DNA of 64,000 bases, from contig OX388313.1 of the NCBI GenBank assembly GCA_947579605.1, positions 28,833,214-28,897,213 on the forward strand. The letters are read 5' to 3'. Of the stretch, positions 30,051-39,610 are shown piece by piece. The notes under the pieces are model-generated. The model was not told where the DNA came from. It was given only the letters and a program-made list of their open reading frames with translations, and ran no database searches. Numbering within the stretch: the first letter of the stretch is position 1; each line of letters starts with the position of its first letter. The position numbers were made by a program, and so were the translations under genes. This stretch comes from Athripsodes cinereus. Taxonomy: Eukaryota; Arthropoda; Insecta; Trichoptera; Leptoceridae.

Positions 30051-31373
30051 ACCATCAAGATGATAAAAATCATGAACTTTGTAAAAAAAAATATTTGCCT
30101 CAATGAAGTTTGGTCCATTTTTGCACTAGGCAATTTAAATGGCTTAAGTGAGACAGTATATATTCCTACTAGACACTGCCGTTCCCTAGAGAGTCTGGTA
30201 TACGAGGGTGATCCATGTAAGAGCTGATAGAACATATCGACTGCCCAGGTCCATAACTCAACAAGTACAAATATCTTATATTCGAGACATCGCCATTTTT
30301 GTAGTTTTGGTAGATTAATAATATGCTTTAAAAACACAACAGAAAGTGGAAATATACTTACTACAATAACAATCGCACTGTTAAAGACATACGTTGTTTT
30401 TGTTTCGTTCAATTAATAATCAATTTGGAATACTTATTTATGGAACTGAAAACAGGACCAATATTTTTTTCCATAACTGAATATTAAATTTTTGAAGAGA
30501 ACCGTGTTTTTTTACTGATATTTGTTTGTGGAATTGAAAATGACGATGATGTTGTGGATTATCAATTAAATTAAAATTTTAGAAATTTTTCGACTTGTTG
30601 AGTCATGGAACTAGACAGTCGATATTATGTTATAGATAGACGGCAGTTCACTCGTAACACATACAGTGGTAGACATATGTATAAAAGTATGAGTATGTTG
30701 TATTGTATGGTAGGTGGAGAGAGCATAGAAAGGTATGGCAAATAACAAATATAGTAGGTAGTCATAATAATAATAGTATCATACAGTAGTTGTTATATTT
30801 TTCTATTGTTTGTTTTTATAGTGGATGTCAGGTAAGTAATAAAGAATAAGAAATATTGTTACTGTGTCATAAAAGGAATGTGTAGTGTATTGTAGAGCAT
30901 AATATTTATATTTATTATTTCTGAATTTTTGACAGAATCTGGTGCTGGACACTGCATTTTTTTCGTGAAATATGAAACTTTACTACTACAAAAGTCTATA
31001 TTAAATAGACATGTTCTTAAAATAATGAAAAATAAATGGGATCTACTGCCTCGATAGACTTAAGTGTAAATTAACATTTGCGAGTTTTTTTCACAATTTC
31101 CTCCAGCTAATCTGTAACTGCTATCTGTCATCTTTATTTTCACTGTTACTTGTAGAACAAGAGTATAATTACGGTGCACTTAGTGATATTTTCTATATCA
31201 TTTGTCAAAATGTCTTGTTGTTGCTTACTAGATGCAAGTTTATTACCTACAATATAAGGTATATTATATTAGTAATCCTGGTATATTAGTAATCCTGGTA
31301 TACAAGGATAAAGATATATTATGATATAAAACACCTGAGGTTATATTAGTTGTCATATGGGCAAATAAAATAA
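30051..31373. other. No recognised gene
   Basis: AT-rich. Overlapping frames near 30015-30412 fall over the SINE-B flank and have no known domain. ATATTAGTAATCCTGGTAT is duplicated in tandem around 31265-31302. Confidence 0.35.
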
Positions 31374-31401
31374 TTAAATAAATATGTCAGTATTACAATA
31401 T

Positions 31402-31436
31402 CTTCTCTCTCTCTCTCTCTCTCTCTCTCCTTCTCT
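31402..31436. repeat. (CT)n microsatellite
   Basis: About 28 bp of CT repeats plus a TTCTCTCTTTCCC edge. It lies at the 3' end of the RTE fragment and produces an RERERE translation on the minus strand. Confidence 0.9.
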
Positions 31437-31439
31437 CTT

Positions 31440-31655
31440 TCCCTTCATTGCCGCTCCTGAACATAGAGCAGAAACCAGTCTCCTCCATTCATGCACCAAT
31501 TGAATCATCTCTTTCCACGATTCTCCTCGCGCTCTGATGTCGTTCTCATAGGAAAGAAGGCCATCCGAGCCGTCGAAACTCTTGCGGACTTTATCAAAAC
31601 ATGACCCAGCCAGGACCATTGTCTCTCTTGTTGGTGCTCTTTCAATATATATCAA
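31440..31655 (-). pseudogene. RTE-like LINE, C-terminal fragment
   Basis: The minus strand reads ERAPTRETMVLAGSCFDKVR, then LLSYENDIRARGESWKEMIQ and LVHEWRRLVSALCSGAAMKG. The final part matches 1-150 (SYDNDIRAQG, RRLVSALC). There is no stop before the CT repeat, so the natural end has been altered. Confidence 0.6.
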
Positions 31656-31699
31656 TATATATTAATACATACATAATTTTTTTATGTCCCTAGTTTTTG

Positions 31700-31898
31700 T
31701 TTTTATGTATCCTGTAGAAGGCATGTATTTCTAAAACATTAAATATAATACCTAAATTTAAAGTTTTTAATTTACTGATGATATATTCCAACCGTTCTGA
31801 ATGTCATATATTTTTAAAACACAAAGAGTGTGAAATGCATGCTTGTTCCATGCTGTTAATCCACTTGTTATGACGTGATGGTATAGATAGATATATAG
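31700..31898 (+). repeat. (TAG)n-tailed repeat, diverged
   Basis: ATCCTGTAGAAGGCATGTAT, CTAAAACAT, CCGTTCTGAATGTCAT, GAAATGCATGCTTG and CCACTTGTTATGACGTGATG with a short TAGATAGATA end. Confidence 0.5.
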
Positions 31899-32523
31899 AA
31901 GAAAATCTGAAAACTTTCCCCTCAACAGCAAGAACTGTAAATGATCCAAACAAGGTAAGTAATTCATAACCTTAATATATCTAATAAGTAACAATTTTTT
32001 TTTTGCAACTCCATCCATTTTATTTTCAACAACGACAACATTATATTTTTTGGTTTTATTTCCTTGCTATCCCTTGCGGACAATGAAAAAAAAATTACCT
32101 GCCACATTTTCACCCCAAACCCTGTTTGATAATGACAATATTTGCGCCGACCTTATTTGCAACAACTTAGTTTACATTAAAACCTAACATTAAAAATATG
32201 GGTTTGATGAAACTTTCACACGGTCCATCATGTAGTGTACCTTCTATAATAAAAATAATTACCAGAACCTTTATGTACGTATAAAAAGTGGGATGAAACT
32301 ATGCATGGTCCATTATGCAGTGTACTTTCTGTAAAAAAAATAATTACTAGAAGTTTAATGCAGTATTTCAGAATGATCGAAATGGTGGGCTTAAAAATAT
32401 TCTGTCCAACCTCAAAAGAATAAACCAAAAGCATAAAAAGTGCATAGCTTATAGATTTGGAAAACCTTAAATTAGATTAATTTGTAAGTGTAGATTGCAA
32501 TTTTTTTTATCAAAAATATCAAT
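31899..32523. other. No recognised gene
   Basis: AT-rich. ACTTTCACACGGTCCATCAT (32212-32231) and GAAACTATGCATGGTCCATT (32295-32314), with following TGTAGTGTAC and TGCAGTGTAC, indicate a diverged direct repeat of about 85 bp. Confidence 0.4.
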
Positions 32524-32910
32524 TTGAAAACTGAAACCGTAAACGTGATGAATCGGTTAGAAGCATTCGAAATGTGGATACACCGAAGAATGCTTCGTAT
32601 ACCTTGGACCGAAAAAGTCAGTAACATCGAAGTACTTAGGAGAGCCGGAGCCAGGAGAGAGCTGTTGTCGATTATCAAAGTGAGGAAGGTCTCATATTTG
32701 GGTCACGTGCTGCGTGGAGAGAAGTATCGTCTCCTCCGCCTTATATTGGAGGGCAAGATAGCGGGAAGACGTGGAGTTGGCAGAAAGCAGATGTCCTGGC
32801 TGCGCAACATTAGGGAGTGGACCGGAATCCGGACAGTGGATGACCTGTTCAGAGCAGCACAGGACAGGGAGGTTTTCGCCGGAGTGATCGCCAACGTCGG
32901 GGGGACCTGA
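32524..32910 (+). pseudogene. RTE-like LINE reverse transcriptase, C-terminal end (family c)
   Basis: A 128-codon open frame with EAFEMWIHRRMLRIPWTEKV, EVLRRAGARRELLSIIK, YLGHVLRGEKYRLLRLILEG, KIAGRRGVGRKQMSWLRNIR and EWTGIRTVDDLFRAAQDREV. These are the standard C-terminal words of RTE-type endonuclease/RT proteins. No internal stops, so it is rather young, but the RT and endonuclease domains are missing. An AAAGAAGAAGAAAA tail follows at about 32920-32935. A sister copy, split by a foldback element, lies at 35560-35940 (minus). Confidence 0.78.
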
Positions 32911-33256
32911 CATGGCACAGAAAGAAGAAGAAAACTGTAAGATTATGATTTTAAAAGTTATATTGCGTCACTATTTGTCTTTATTTACATTTGTTCAACT
33001 TAACAGTATTTCAAAACTCTTCTTTTACCAAAATGACTCAAGTCAAGTCCAAATTTGGCGTATATTCACCATATTACTGCTTACGTGTCACAGAAGTATC
33101 ATTTCATGGTAGTCTCAAAGGGTGTACAACTGACAACAACACTACCTTGCTTAGGGCAAATTGTAAAAATATATAGGACAAGAAAAAACAAGGCGAAACA
33201 GTTTATTTAGAACAAAAAATATTATTTATAGTATTAGTACACAAGTGAGACAAGAC

Positions 33257-33340
33257 ATGCGGAACTGCGATGTTACTCACGAATATGCACTCGACAGAAT
33301 CAAGTGGCGAAAGAAAGAAGCAGATCTCACCACCATGTGA
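33257..33340 (+). pseudogene. RTE-like LINE C-terminal sliver with GAAGAAG tail
   Basis: MRNCDVTHEYALDRIKWRKK EADLTTM, then a TGA at 33338-33340 and GAGAAGAAGAAG at 33360-33371. The ALDRxKWR...ADxxT word set is a common RTE ending. About 27 codons. Confidence 0.5.
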
Positions 33341-33444
33341 GACTAATAAGTGTATAACGAGAAGAAGAAGTGCACAATTAGTAAAGTTCCATTGTTGGTT
33401 AAATTGAAACAAGCGTATCGTTCTTTTTTAGATTTAAAAAATCT

Positions 33445-33516
33445 AGAGAGATGTCTTTCGACTTCTCAGGTCTAAAGAAATTGATAATGTTCTAAGAAGT
33501 CGAAAGACGTCTCTCT
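33445..33516. repeat. Small foldback (GAAAGACG family)
   Basis: AGAGAGATGTCTTTCGACTT and its near-perfect complement ending at 33516 flank a ~28-nt centre containing AATTGATAATGTTCT. Related to 43361-43443 and 9022-9083. Confidence 0.65.
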
Positions 33517-33700
33517 CGCGTAATTAAATCTGTAGTGGATTAAACAACGCCAGAGAGACGCTTGTTTCAATTTTATTTAAGGAAAATTATTCTTGAAGTA
33601 TGTATGTTATATTTGCAACGACAATACTCTAACAAAACATGGTAAACTCCTTGTTGATTATCTGTAAGTTCCAGTTCATATTACAGCTTTTTTCACCATT

Positions 33701-34009
33701 CATCAATCCATGATTTGAGTACACTGATAACGTAATATCTTCAATTAAAATTTATCGAGAACGTGGAACCCAATATTCGAGTGCGCTCTGAACATTAAAT
33801 ATACTATTCAAATTAATATCGAAGAATAGTTCACTATTCGATTGCACTCTGAACGCTGAAAACACCATTCGAGTTTATTCAAAAACTGAAATCCATAATT
33901 TGAGTTTAATCGGAATGTAGAAAAAACTATTCGAGTTTTTTCAAAACGTGGAATCTACCGTTCGAACACACTTGGAATGTGGAATCCACCATATGAGTAC
34001 GATCTAAGT
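33701..34009. repeat. Ancient 31-bp tandem array, 10 diverged units
   Basis: Cutting the sequence every 31 bp from 33701 aligns a recurring GTGGAA...CCATTCGAGT...AAC pattern. Unit starts are 33701, 33732, 33763, 33794, 33825 (30 bp), 33855, 33886, 33917, 33948 and 33979. ATTCGAGT or a one- to two-base variant sits at the same offset in most units, and most units end in AAC or AAT. Units share perhaps 50-70% identity by eye, so the array is old. It has no coding frame. Confidence 0.7.
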
Positions 34010-34555
34010 AAACTCCGATCGCAAAAACACGACATAATGTACATAGTTAATATCAAAACTGCAATATTATGCACCTATCAAAATTTTGAGAGCATTTGCT
34101 TAAGAGTTTCACAATTGTTTCCAACACCAGTTTAATAAAGATGTCATGAGAGTGACGGAGATGGATGATGTTTGTGAAGGTAGAAAAGCTTCAAGGGGGT
34201 GAAAAGGATAGTGGTATGATTATGGGGGTAGTGAAGCTAGATCGAGAACTTTAAGGTTCTTTATACTCGATACAATATGTTCATTTTAAGACACTTGGTA
34301 GTTCTGAAATGTTATACATGCTGACATACAGGGGTAGGAAATAGGATTATTTTGATGAAGTTCTAAAAGTTGTTCTAAAAGATCAGCCGTATCCTTCCAT
34401 CTTTTTGGTGGTATTCCTCGTGGACGCGAGCCAACTGGTGTACTTTGCAGAGATATGAACACAATCAGATATATTTTTTTATCCTTTGTTATATTTCTAT
34501 CATATTAGTCTACTGTTTGCTCAACTTGTGAAAGATACCGTAGTGATATACATGT
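34010..34555. other. No recognised gene
   Basis: AT-rich, with no assignable gene or repeat. Confidence 0.35.
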
Positions 34556-34733
34556 GTAGATCTTCTTCTTCATCTATTTTCAGCCCACTCCCGTCTACGA
34601 AGGCCTCCTCCATTTCCTCCCACGTCATTGGATTCTGCACCGTCTGCATCCAGTTGACCCCAGCGTGTCGAGTGATATCATCCCTCCACCTCATTAGGAG
34701 TCTTCCTCTGCTCCTGGTTACTGCTCGTGGTCT
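34556..34733 (-). pseudogene. RTE-like LINE C-terminal end (family e)
   Basis: The minus strand reads RPRAVTRSRGRLLMRWRDDI, TRHAGVNWMQTVQNPMTWEE and MEEAFVDGSGLKIDEEEDL. It follows the RTE ending RPxxRWRDDI...AGxxWxxxAxxxxxWxxxEEAFV. The frame is open but only ~59 codons long. Confidence 0.65.
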
Positions 34734-35419
34734 CTAAGATGAAAGAGATTTTGGCAATTTGTCAACCCTCTTAAACATGTGTAGATATTATCAGGAAATT
34801 GCTATCTATAAATGTTTTTTTCATCGATTACAATATTTTCTTTGTGCCACATACCGTACTCGTAGACAAGTAATAGAATTTCATATCTATTTTTGACAAA
34901 ATACATGTTTTAAGCACGCCAAGTGAGGTGGTAAAGTGGAATTAATGGTATCACCATATGGATATTTGAACTTTTTTTATTTGAATGTGCTTATTTGAGG
35001 AAATAAATGCGTTTGAATTTGAATTCTAATCTTGTTTTTAAATATATTTTTTTTTGTCACATAGAATATCCCCGATAACTAAAAACTATAAACGGGTAAA
35101 AATATAATATATGGTTTCGTTTAAATAAGTAGTTCAAAATTTTACTAAATTGTTCCTTTGGTATCTACCATTGGTTTAGTACCCCTGGAAGATTTTGCTA
35201 AAACTTTAATAAAACAAAACATGTATTACCTTCAACGAGCTCAGCTGTCACGCACATTTAGTTATTTGGAAGCATGCACCTGAAAAGTTGACAACCTCTG
35301 AGGATTAAATTTCTAGCTGAAAATGGCGTTTAATAAAATGTATTTTCATTTTGTTAAACATGGTTTATTATTTTTTAACCATATTCAACAGACATGGATA
35401 TTTACACAAACTATTTATT

Positions 35420-35480
35420 TATTTATACCACTGAAGTATCTCCCACAAAATGGGGTAGCCAGTGAAGTCCCTATAGCATG
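35420..35480 (-). repeat. (TAG)n-tailed repeat, sliver
   Basis: TACCACTGAAGTATCTCCCA, CAAAATGGGGTAGCCAG. Only the 3' part of the repeat. Confidence 0.45.
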
Positions 35481-35559
35481 TTATGAACATAAATACAATT
35501 ATGTGACAGAATCTTCTCTCCGTTATACCAGGAAAAATATGACCTCTCATAAATCTTCT

Positions 35560-35940
35560 TCTTCACGTTTCCTGCCGGGTCCTCTCGACGTCGACGACCG
35601 TTTGGGAGAAAGTTTCCCTGTCCAGAGGCCTGAGTCAACAACACACTTTCGTCTCACGTTCCCGCTCCGCTAGCGTTCGGGTGCAGACGATGGTGCGCCA
35701 AAGTGTTAATTTTCGTAACTATTGTGTATCTTAGCAACGAAATTGACACTTGCTTGCAACATCGTCTGCACCCGAACGCTAACGGAGCGAGAACGTGAGA
35801 TCAAAGTGTGTTGTTGACTCAGGCCTCTGGGCGGTGCGAAACAGCTCCCTCACGGTTCTGATACCGGTCCATTCTCGAATGTTTCGAAGCCAGGAGAGCT
35901 GCCTTCTACCGACCCCTCTGCGGCCCTCGATAGAGAATTA
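35560..35940 (-). pseudogene. RTE-like LINE (family c), split by a foldback element
   Basis: The minus strand from 35940 reads IEGRRGVGRRQLSWLRNIRE and WTGIRTVRELFRTA. After the foldback (35830-35622) the frame resumes with LDRETFSQTVVDVERTRQET and a stop near 35563. The order matches 32524-32910 (KQMSWLRNIREWTGIRTVDD, LFRAAQDREVF). The reading frame was open at the time of insertion, so the foldback is younger. Confidence 0.7.
35622..35830. mobile_element. Foldback MITE inserted in RTE frame
   Basis: CCAGAGGCCTGAGTCAAC at 35622 is mirrored exactly at the right end (35813-35830). The ~70-bp arms stay nearly complementary through TCAACAACACACTTT and AGCGTTCGGGTGCAGACGAT. The core (35700-35755) is AT-rich. 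Comparison with the uninterrupted copy at 32524-32910 fixes the boundaries to within a few bases. The target duplication is unresolved because the ends are palindromic. No transposase. Confidence 0.75.
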
Positions 35941-35963
35941 AAAATACAATTTTTTATACATTC

Positions 35964-36026
35964 TTACTTTACTTTTCAAATGGCTTGGTGTGTTGATAAA
36001 TCATAAACCGTGAGGGCTGCGTCTTA
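35964..36026 (+). repeat. Dispersed repeat, left half (occupied site)
   Basis: TACTTTACTTTTCAAATGGC, TTGGTGTGTTGATAAATC and GGGCTGCGTCTT. With 36228-36290 it forms the occupied version of the repeat seen uninterrupted at 62105-62222. Confidence 0.6.
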
Positions 36027-36227
36027 AGCTAGGTTCACATTGCTGTGTCGGGATGTGTCGGGGCGTGCCAGAACGCAATCGCTTACGTTCATTTACTATG
36101 ACTAGATTCACATTAGTAGGTTGTGTTGTGTTGTGGCGCAGTGTGAATCTAGTCATAGTAAATGAACGTAAGCGATTGCGTTCTGGCGCGCCCCGACACA
36201 TCCAGACACAGCAATGTGAACCTAGCT
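36027..36227. mobile_element. Foldback MITE with natural empty site at 62.1 kb
   Basis: AGCTAGGTTCACATTGCTG at 36027 is mirrored at 36209-36227. The ~88-bp arms, including GCGTGCCAGAACGCAATCGC and TTACGTTCATTTACTATGAC, are almost perfectly complementary. The centre is GTAGGTTGTGTTGTGTTGTG. The left flank ends ...GTCTT(A) and the right flank starts TTT or TTC, so the target duplication is 2-3 bp. A Harbinger-like TWA duplication is possible but not certain. The two mirror-image frames MCRGxPERNRLRSFTMTRFT come from the arms and are not genes. Confidence 0.8.
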
Positions 36228-36290
36228 TTTCCCTCTACAGTCTTGGCTCCAGCGCTGACAGCCAGCTCACCATAGGCCTTTTATACGTAA
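36228..36290 (+). repeat. Dispersed repeat, right half (occupied site)
   Basis: CCCTCTACAGTCTTGGCTCC, AGCGCTGACAGCCAGCTCAC. Continues 35964-36026; compare CCTCTCAAGTCTTGGCTCC at 62173-62191. Confidence 0.6.
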
Positions 36291-36785
36291 TGTTACACAA
36301 ATACTCATACAGGGCTCTGAAAAAGATACATAAAAAGTGAGATATCTATTCGTCTCCTGAGACTGCACTAAAATAACTCGTAAAGAAGACAAAGAATTAA
36401 AAGTTTTAAAAAATCAGTCAGCAACTAGGTACCTTGAGTTAACATCATATTCTTAAGAGGAACATTCAAAGTAAAATAAGAAGAAGTGAAGATGTTAACA
36501 ATGCTTTTGATAGGAGGAGGGGGGTGGCAAAAATAAGAAATTCTCCTCATTCATGTCAGATATAATATGTATTTCAAGTAAAATGCATACAGATTTAGTC
36601 TTCTGGAAAAGTAATAGAGTAAATATTTGTATGATTTCATGAGCAGACATCTATCTACTTACGTGAGTAGAGCTCATAGACACAATGACGGAATAAATTT
36701 TATTCCGAGTGTTATGTCTGGTTAATAAGTAACGCACCACACATAAACATGAATTTCCGACTGTCAAAAACAATATTTATTTATT
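36291..36785. other. No recognised gene
   Basis: AT-rich, with no assignable feature. Confidence 0.35.
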
Positions 36786-36855
36786 TGAAGACATTCTACT
36801 TTAATTACAACACAGTTAACTTTAACTGTGTTATAATTAAAGTAGAATATCTTCA
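36786..36855. mobile_element. Foldback, collapsed relative of 53499-53700
   Basis: TGAAGACATTCTACTTTAAT, TACAACACAGTTA on the left is mirrored on the right with one or two mismatches and a ~4-nt centre. The 3' flank (GAATTTTTACTCCGTGAATG, then ACCTTAGAGTTATT) matches the flank of the perfect inverted repeat at 53499-53700 (GAATTTTCACTCTGTGAATG), so both come from one parent element. Confidence 0.65.
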
Positions 36856-36892
36856 GTTTGAATTTTTACTCCGTGAATGTACATACCTTAGA

Positions 36893-37034
36893 GTTATTTA
36901 TTTATTTATTTTATTCTTCACTGTACATTGTTTACAATAATACAAATTAAAACAGTATCATAGAAAATATCAGTCATACAATTCAATGTACAGAGGACGA
37001 GTTTATCGCTAAAATGCGATGTCTTCCAACTATT
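36893..37034 (+). mobile_element. LINE 3' end with GAGTTTATCGC motif
   Basis: TTATTTATTTATTTATTTTA, ACAATAATACAAATTAAAAC, then GACGAGTTTATCGCTAAAAT and GCGATGTCTTCCAACTATT. TTATCGC and GCGAT form the terminal hairpin shared with the other LINE ends. Confidence 0.55.
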
Positions 37035-37091
37035 ATTCTTGGCGCATATTCTTAACCAATGAACAACAGCTGCCATCTAAAAAATATCCCT

Positions 37092-37296
37092 CCATCCCAT
37101 CACGCTATCTTCCACAGTGATAGTAGCCAGCGGACCAATTGCTTGTTATTAAAATACAAGTCGTCCTCTTAGTGGCAATAAATGACATTCAGATCGGGTG
37201 GCATACCTCATCGCTGATCTGAAGATGTTAAATGTCTTAAAACGTGATGTTTTACGGATGCATAACTGTCTTTTACAGGACACTAGAAAACTTATT
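37092..37296 (-). repeat. (TAG)n-tailed repeat, diverged
   Basis: CCCATCACGCTATCTTCCAC, TAGTAGCCAGCGGACCAATT, GACATTCAGATCGGGTGGCA, CCTCATCGCTGATCTG, ACGGATGCATAACTGTCTTT and GACACTAGAAAACTTA. Confidence 0.6.
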
Positions 37297-37299
37297 GGA

Positions 37300-37779
37300 T
37301 AAAAAAACTAAATTTTAGAACAAAATTTGGTATTGATGAAAAGTTTGAAAATCCAGCTGTTTTATGATAATCATCATAAAACAGTAAAATGAGATAGGTT
37401 TGAATTTAATCGGGGATAACTTTGTTCTCATACTAGCCTAGGCTGGTTAACCAAATATAAATATGCATATTTCTGGAGTATGGTTCCAGACGTTTTAAAC
37501 TTTTATTTTGAAATCTGCAGTCACTCGAAAGATATCTTGAGATATCTTCGTAAAAATATCGTCTGCATTATAGAATGAAAGATACGGAATATTCCAGATT
37601 TTTCTGTATGTATGTACCTAAGAAAGTAAACAGTATTTTTCCTTGCCTCAAGGCATAAGGTATCTTTTACAAATTCGCTGCAGATATCTAGAAATGTATG
37701 GGGGACAGAACAAGGAAGGAAACAATACCTTTATTCTAGAAAATAAAATATAAAAATAGCCCCACATACGCATATAAAT
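37300..37779. other. No recognised gene
   Basis: AT-rich. AGATATCTTGAGATATCTTC at 37531-37550 is a small imperfect palindrome. Confidence 0.35.
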
Positions 37780-38000
37780 TCCTCAGAGCTAGTTTCAAAC
37801 AAAGATACGAATTTTATACTATTTGAAATAACGCAACCTACATATTTATAAAGATTGCACCAAACACATAAACACGTGACACCCACACCCAGAACAACCC
37901 AAAAAAGGCCTTTTTGCATTTTACTTTGGCTTGGAATCTAACCCGGTACATTGTGACTCAAAAACAAGAGCGTGTTACCTCTGTGTCACACCGGTCATGG
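37780..38000 (-). mobile_element. SINE-A, diverged copy
   Basis: The minus strand has ACCGGTGTGACACAGAGGTA, a degenerate B box (GGTTAGATTCC), CAAGCCAAAGTAAAATGC, GGTTGTTCTGGGTGTGGGTG and TGTGTTTGGTGC. The 3' tail is replaced by AT-rich sequence. Confidence 0.6.
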
Positions 38001-38091
38001 CATACTTGGTCCATAGTAGACTCAAAAAAATTGACTGATGACATTGTTCAAGTGATGGGAATGAAGTGTGCTTGTAATAATAATAATAATT

Positions 38092-38361
38092 GTACTTCTA
38101 TCGTCCACCAGGATAGTTAGAAGGTTTTTGTCCCTGTAGCTCTGTAAGACGTGATCACCCATGATTGTACTATTTCATAGAACATCATGGAAGAATCAAC
38201 TCGAATAATGTTGGGGGTCTACATTTTGAATATAAATTTATTTTAATATTTTATGTTTTTTGTTATTTAATGTTATATTTAAATTTTATTGTTAATCTTA
38301 TATCGTGTTCAAAATGTAGAATCTAATATTGTGTTGTTTAATAAATGAGATATGAAATAAT
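38092..38361 (+). mobile_element. RLE LINE 3' UTR copy (same as 8311-8740)
   Basis: GTACTTCTATCGTCCACCAG, GATAGTTAGAAGG, TTTTTGTCCCTGTAGCTC, CATGATTGTACTATTTCA, CATGGAAGAATCAACTCG and the final TTCAAAATGTAGAATCTAAT match, in order, the reverse complement of 8460-8740. The copy begins within the last codons of the LINE protein, so it is strongly 5'-truncated. The AAT triplet run before it (38076-38091) marks the junction. Confidence 0.7.
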
Positions 38362-38363
38362 AA

Positions 38364-38461
38364 TAATAATAAACTTTATCGTACAAAATATTTAAACAAA
38401 AATAATGAGATTTCAACATGGTATATACAAATATTTTGCACAATGGGCGAGTTTATCGCAG
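38364..38461 (+). mobile_element. LINE 3' end stub
   Basis: AATAATAATAATAAACTTTA, TTGCACAATGGGCGAGTTTA, TCGCA. It follows directly on the previous LINE end and belongs to the GAGTTTATCGC group, but the hairpin's second strand is replaced by GGTACTACTTG. Confidence 0.5.
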
Positions 38462-39330
38462 GTACTACTTGAGACAGAAAAAATAAGTGGCCTATATTCA
38501 GCAGCAGAGCGATGAGGGGCTAATAAGTGAGTTGTAATAACATTCATGCAGTTACTCATCCATGCTCTTTGAATCAATACCGTGTTCAGAAAAAAATCGT
38601 TCTTAAGAATGTTCCAAACAATTCATTCAATGAATTTGGTCGTCAGGAAGCCACCTCTTTACACCCTCTTTCCCTCAACCACGTATATGTTGCAAATAAC
38701 TATTAAGCTTTTTCATAATTAAATGAACTCAACAGATATTTTAAAGAAAAAAAAATAACTCCCAACAAGACCCTTTTTTGTAAATATGACACCACAATTT
38801 AATATTTGATATTTACATCACCCTCAACCTAAGGCAAAATAACGTATCAAGAATTTCGGGAGAGTCAACATGTTCTTATATGCATAGATGTTTATTTAAG
38901 ATAAATAATAAAAAAAAAAACAAGAAAAAAGAATATTCTAAAAATGAAAATGCGTCGCCTTGTAACCTATTTTCGTAAAACGTGCACCTTTTCTAAAAAT
39001 AGACATTTTAAGAAAAGATTGTCTGCTTTTTATCCATCAACGTATATTTGAAATTTTCGCCTTTCTTCATAGCTACTTATTATATTTTTCATATCTGGTA
39101 AATTTTCTAAGGGTGAACTGTTGTTACCAAGGACTCAAAAATAATCCATTTTTAACGAATGAGTTTAAGCTTGCTGCATGTATACTAAAATACATTATTA
39201 TCATCTTTGTTAGTAGCTCCTGATGTTTCATTGGAAAAAATAGGAGAAATATCTTTATAATTTAAAGCCTAATCGACAGGTGAAAATAAATTTCACTAGA
39301 TGTGACAACGCATTTTGACAATACTAGGTG
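38462..39330. other. No recognised gene
   Basis: AT-rich, no assignable frame or repeat. Confidence 0.35.
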
Positions 39331-39480
39331 TTGTTCCACAATTTTGTTATAAGCAATGTGAGGACAAACTATGGTAAACGCAATCTGGGTTTCCAAGAAA
39401 TGCAGTTGTTCAATGCATTGCCAGAAAAAATCAATTTCGTGAAGAGTTTACGAAAACTTAAAAGATCTTTTAAATTATTT
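39331..39480 (+). pseudogene. Possible CR1/L2-like LINE C-terminal tail
   Basis: The frame FHNFVISNVRTNYGKRNLGF, QEMQLFNALPEKINFVKSLR, KLKRSFKLFY resembles the RTxYGKRxFxFxGxxLWNxLPxxI...SLxxFKRxLKxxL tail. The central Trp is replaced by Phe. The match is suggestive only. Confidence 0.4.
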
Positions 39481-39610
39481 TATTGCACACAACCTTCAGG
39501 ATCGACCATAGTTTATGGATGCAGTTTCCAACTTAGATATAATTGTTGTGATTTGCGATGCGAATATAATATTCTTGATGTACACCTTTATTTTTTATTT
39601 GTTTTATATA

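Noticed and set aside
31374..31655. RERERE-rich C-terminus as a protein domain
   Set aside because: It is the translation of the (CT)n microsatellite at the end of an RTE fragment.
36001..36340. Two mirror-image frames with PERNRLRSFTMTRFT
   Set aside because: They are translations of the two arms of the foldback element on opposite strands.
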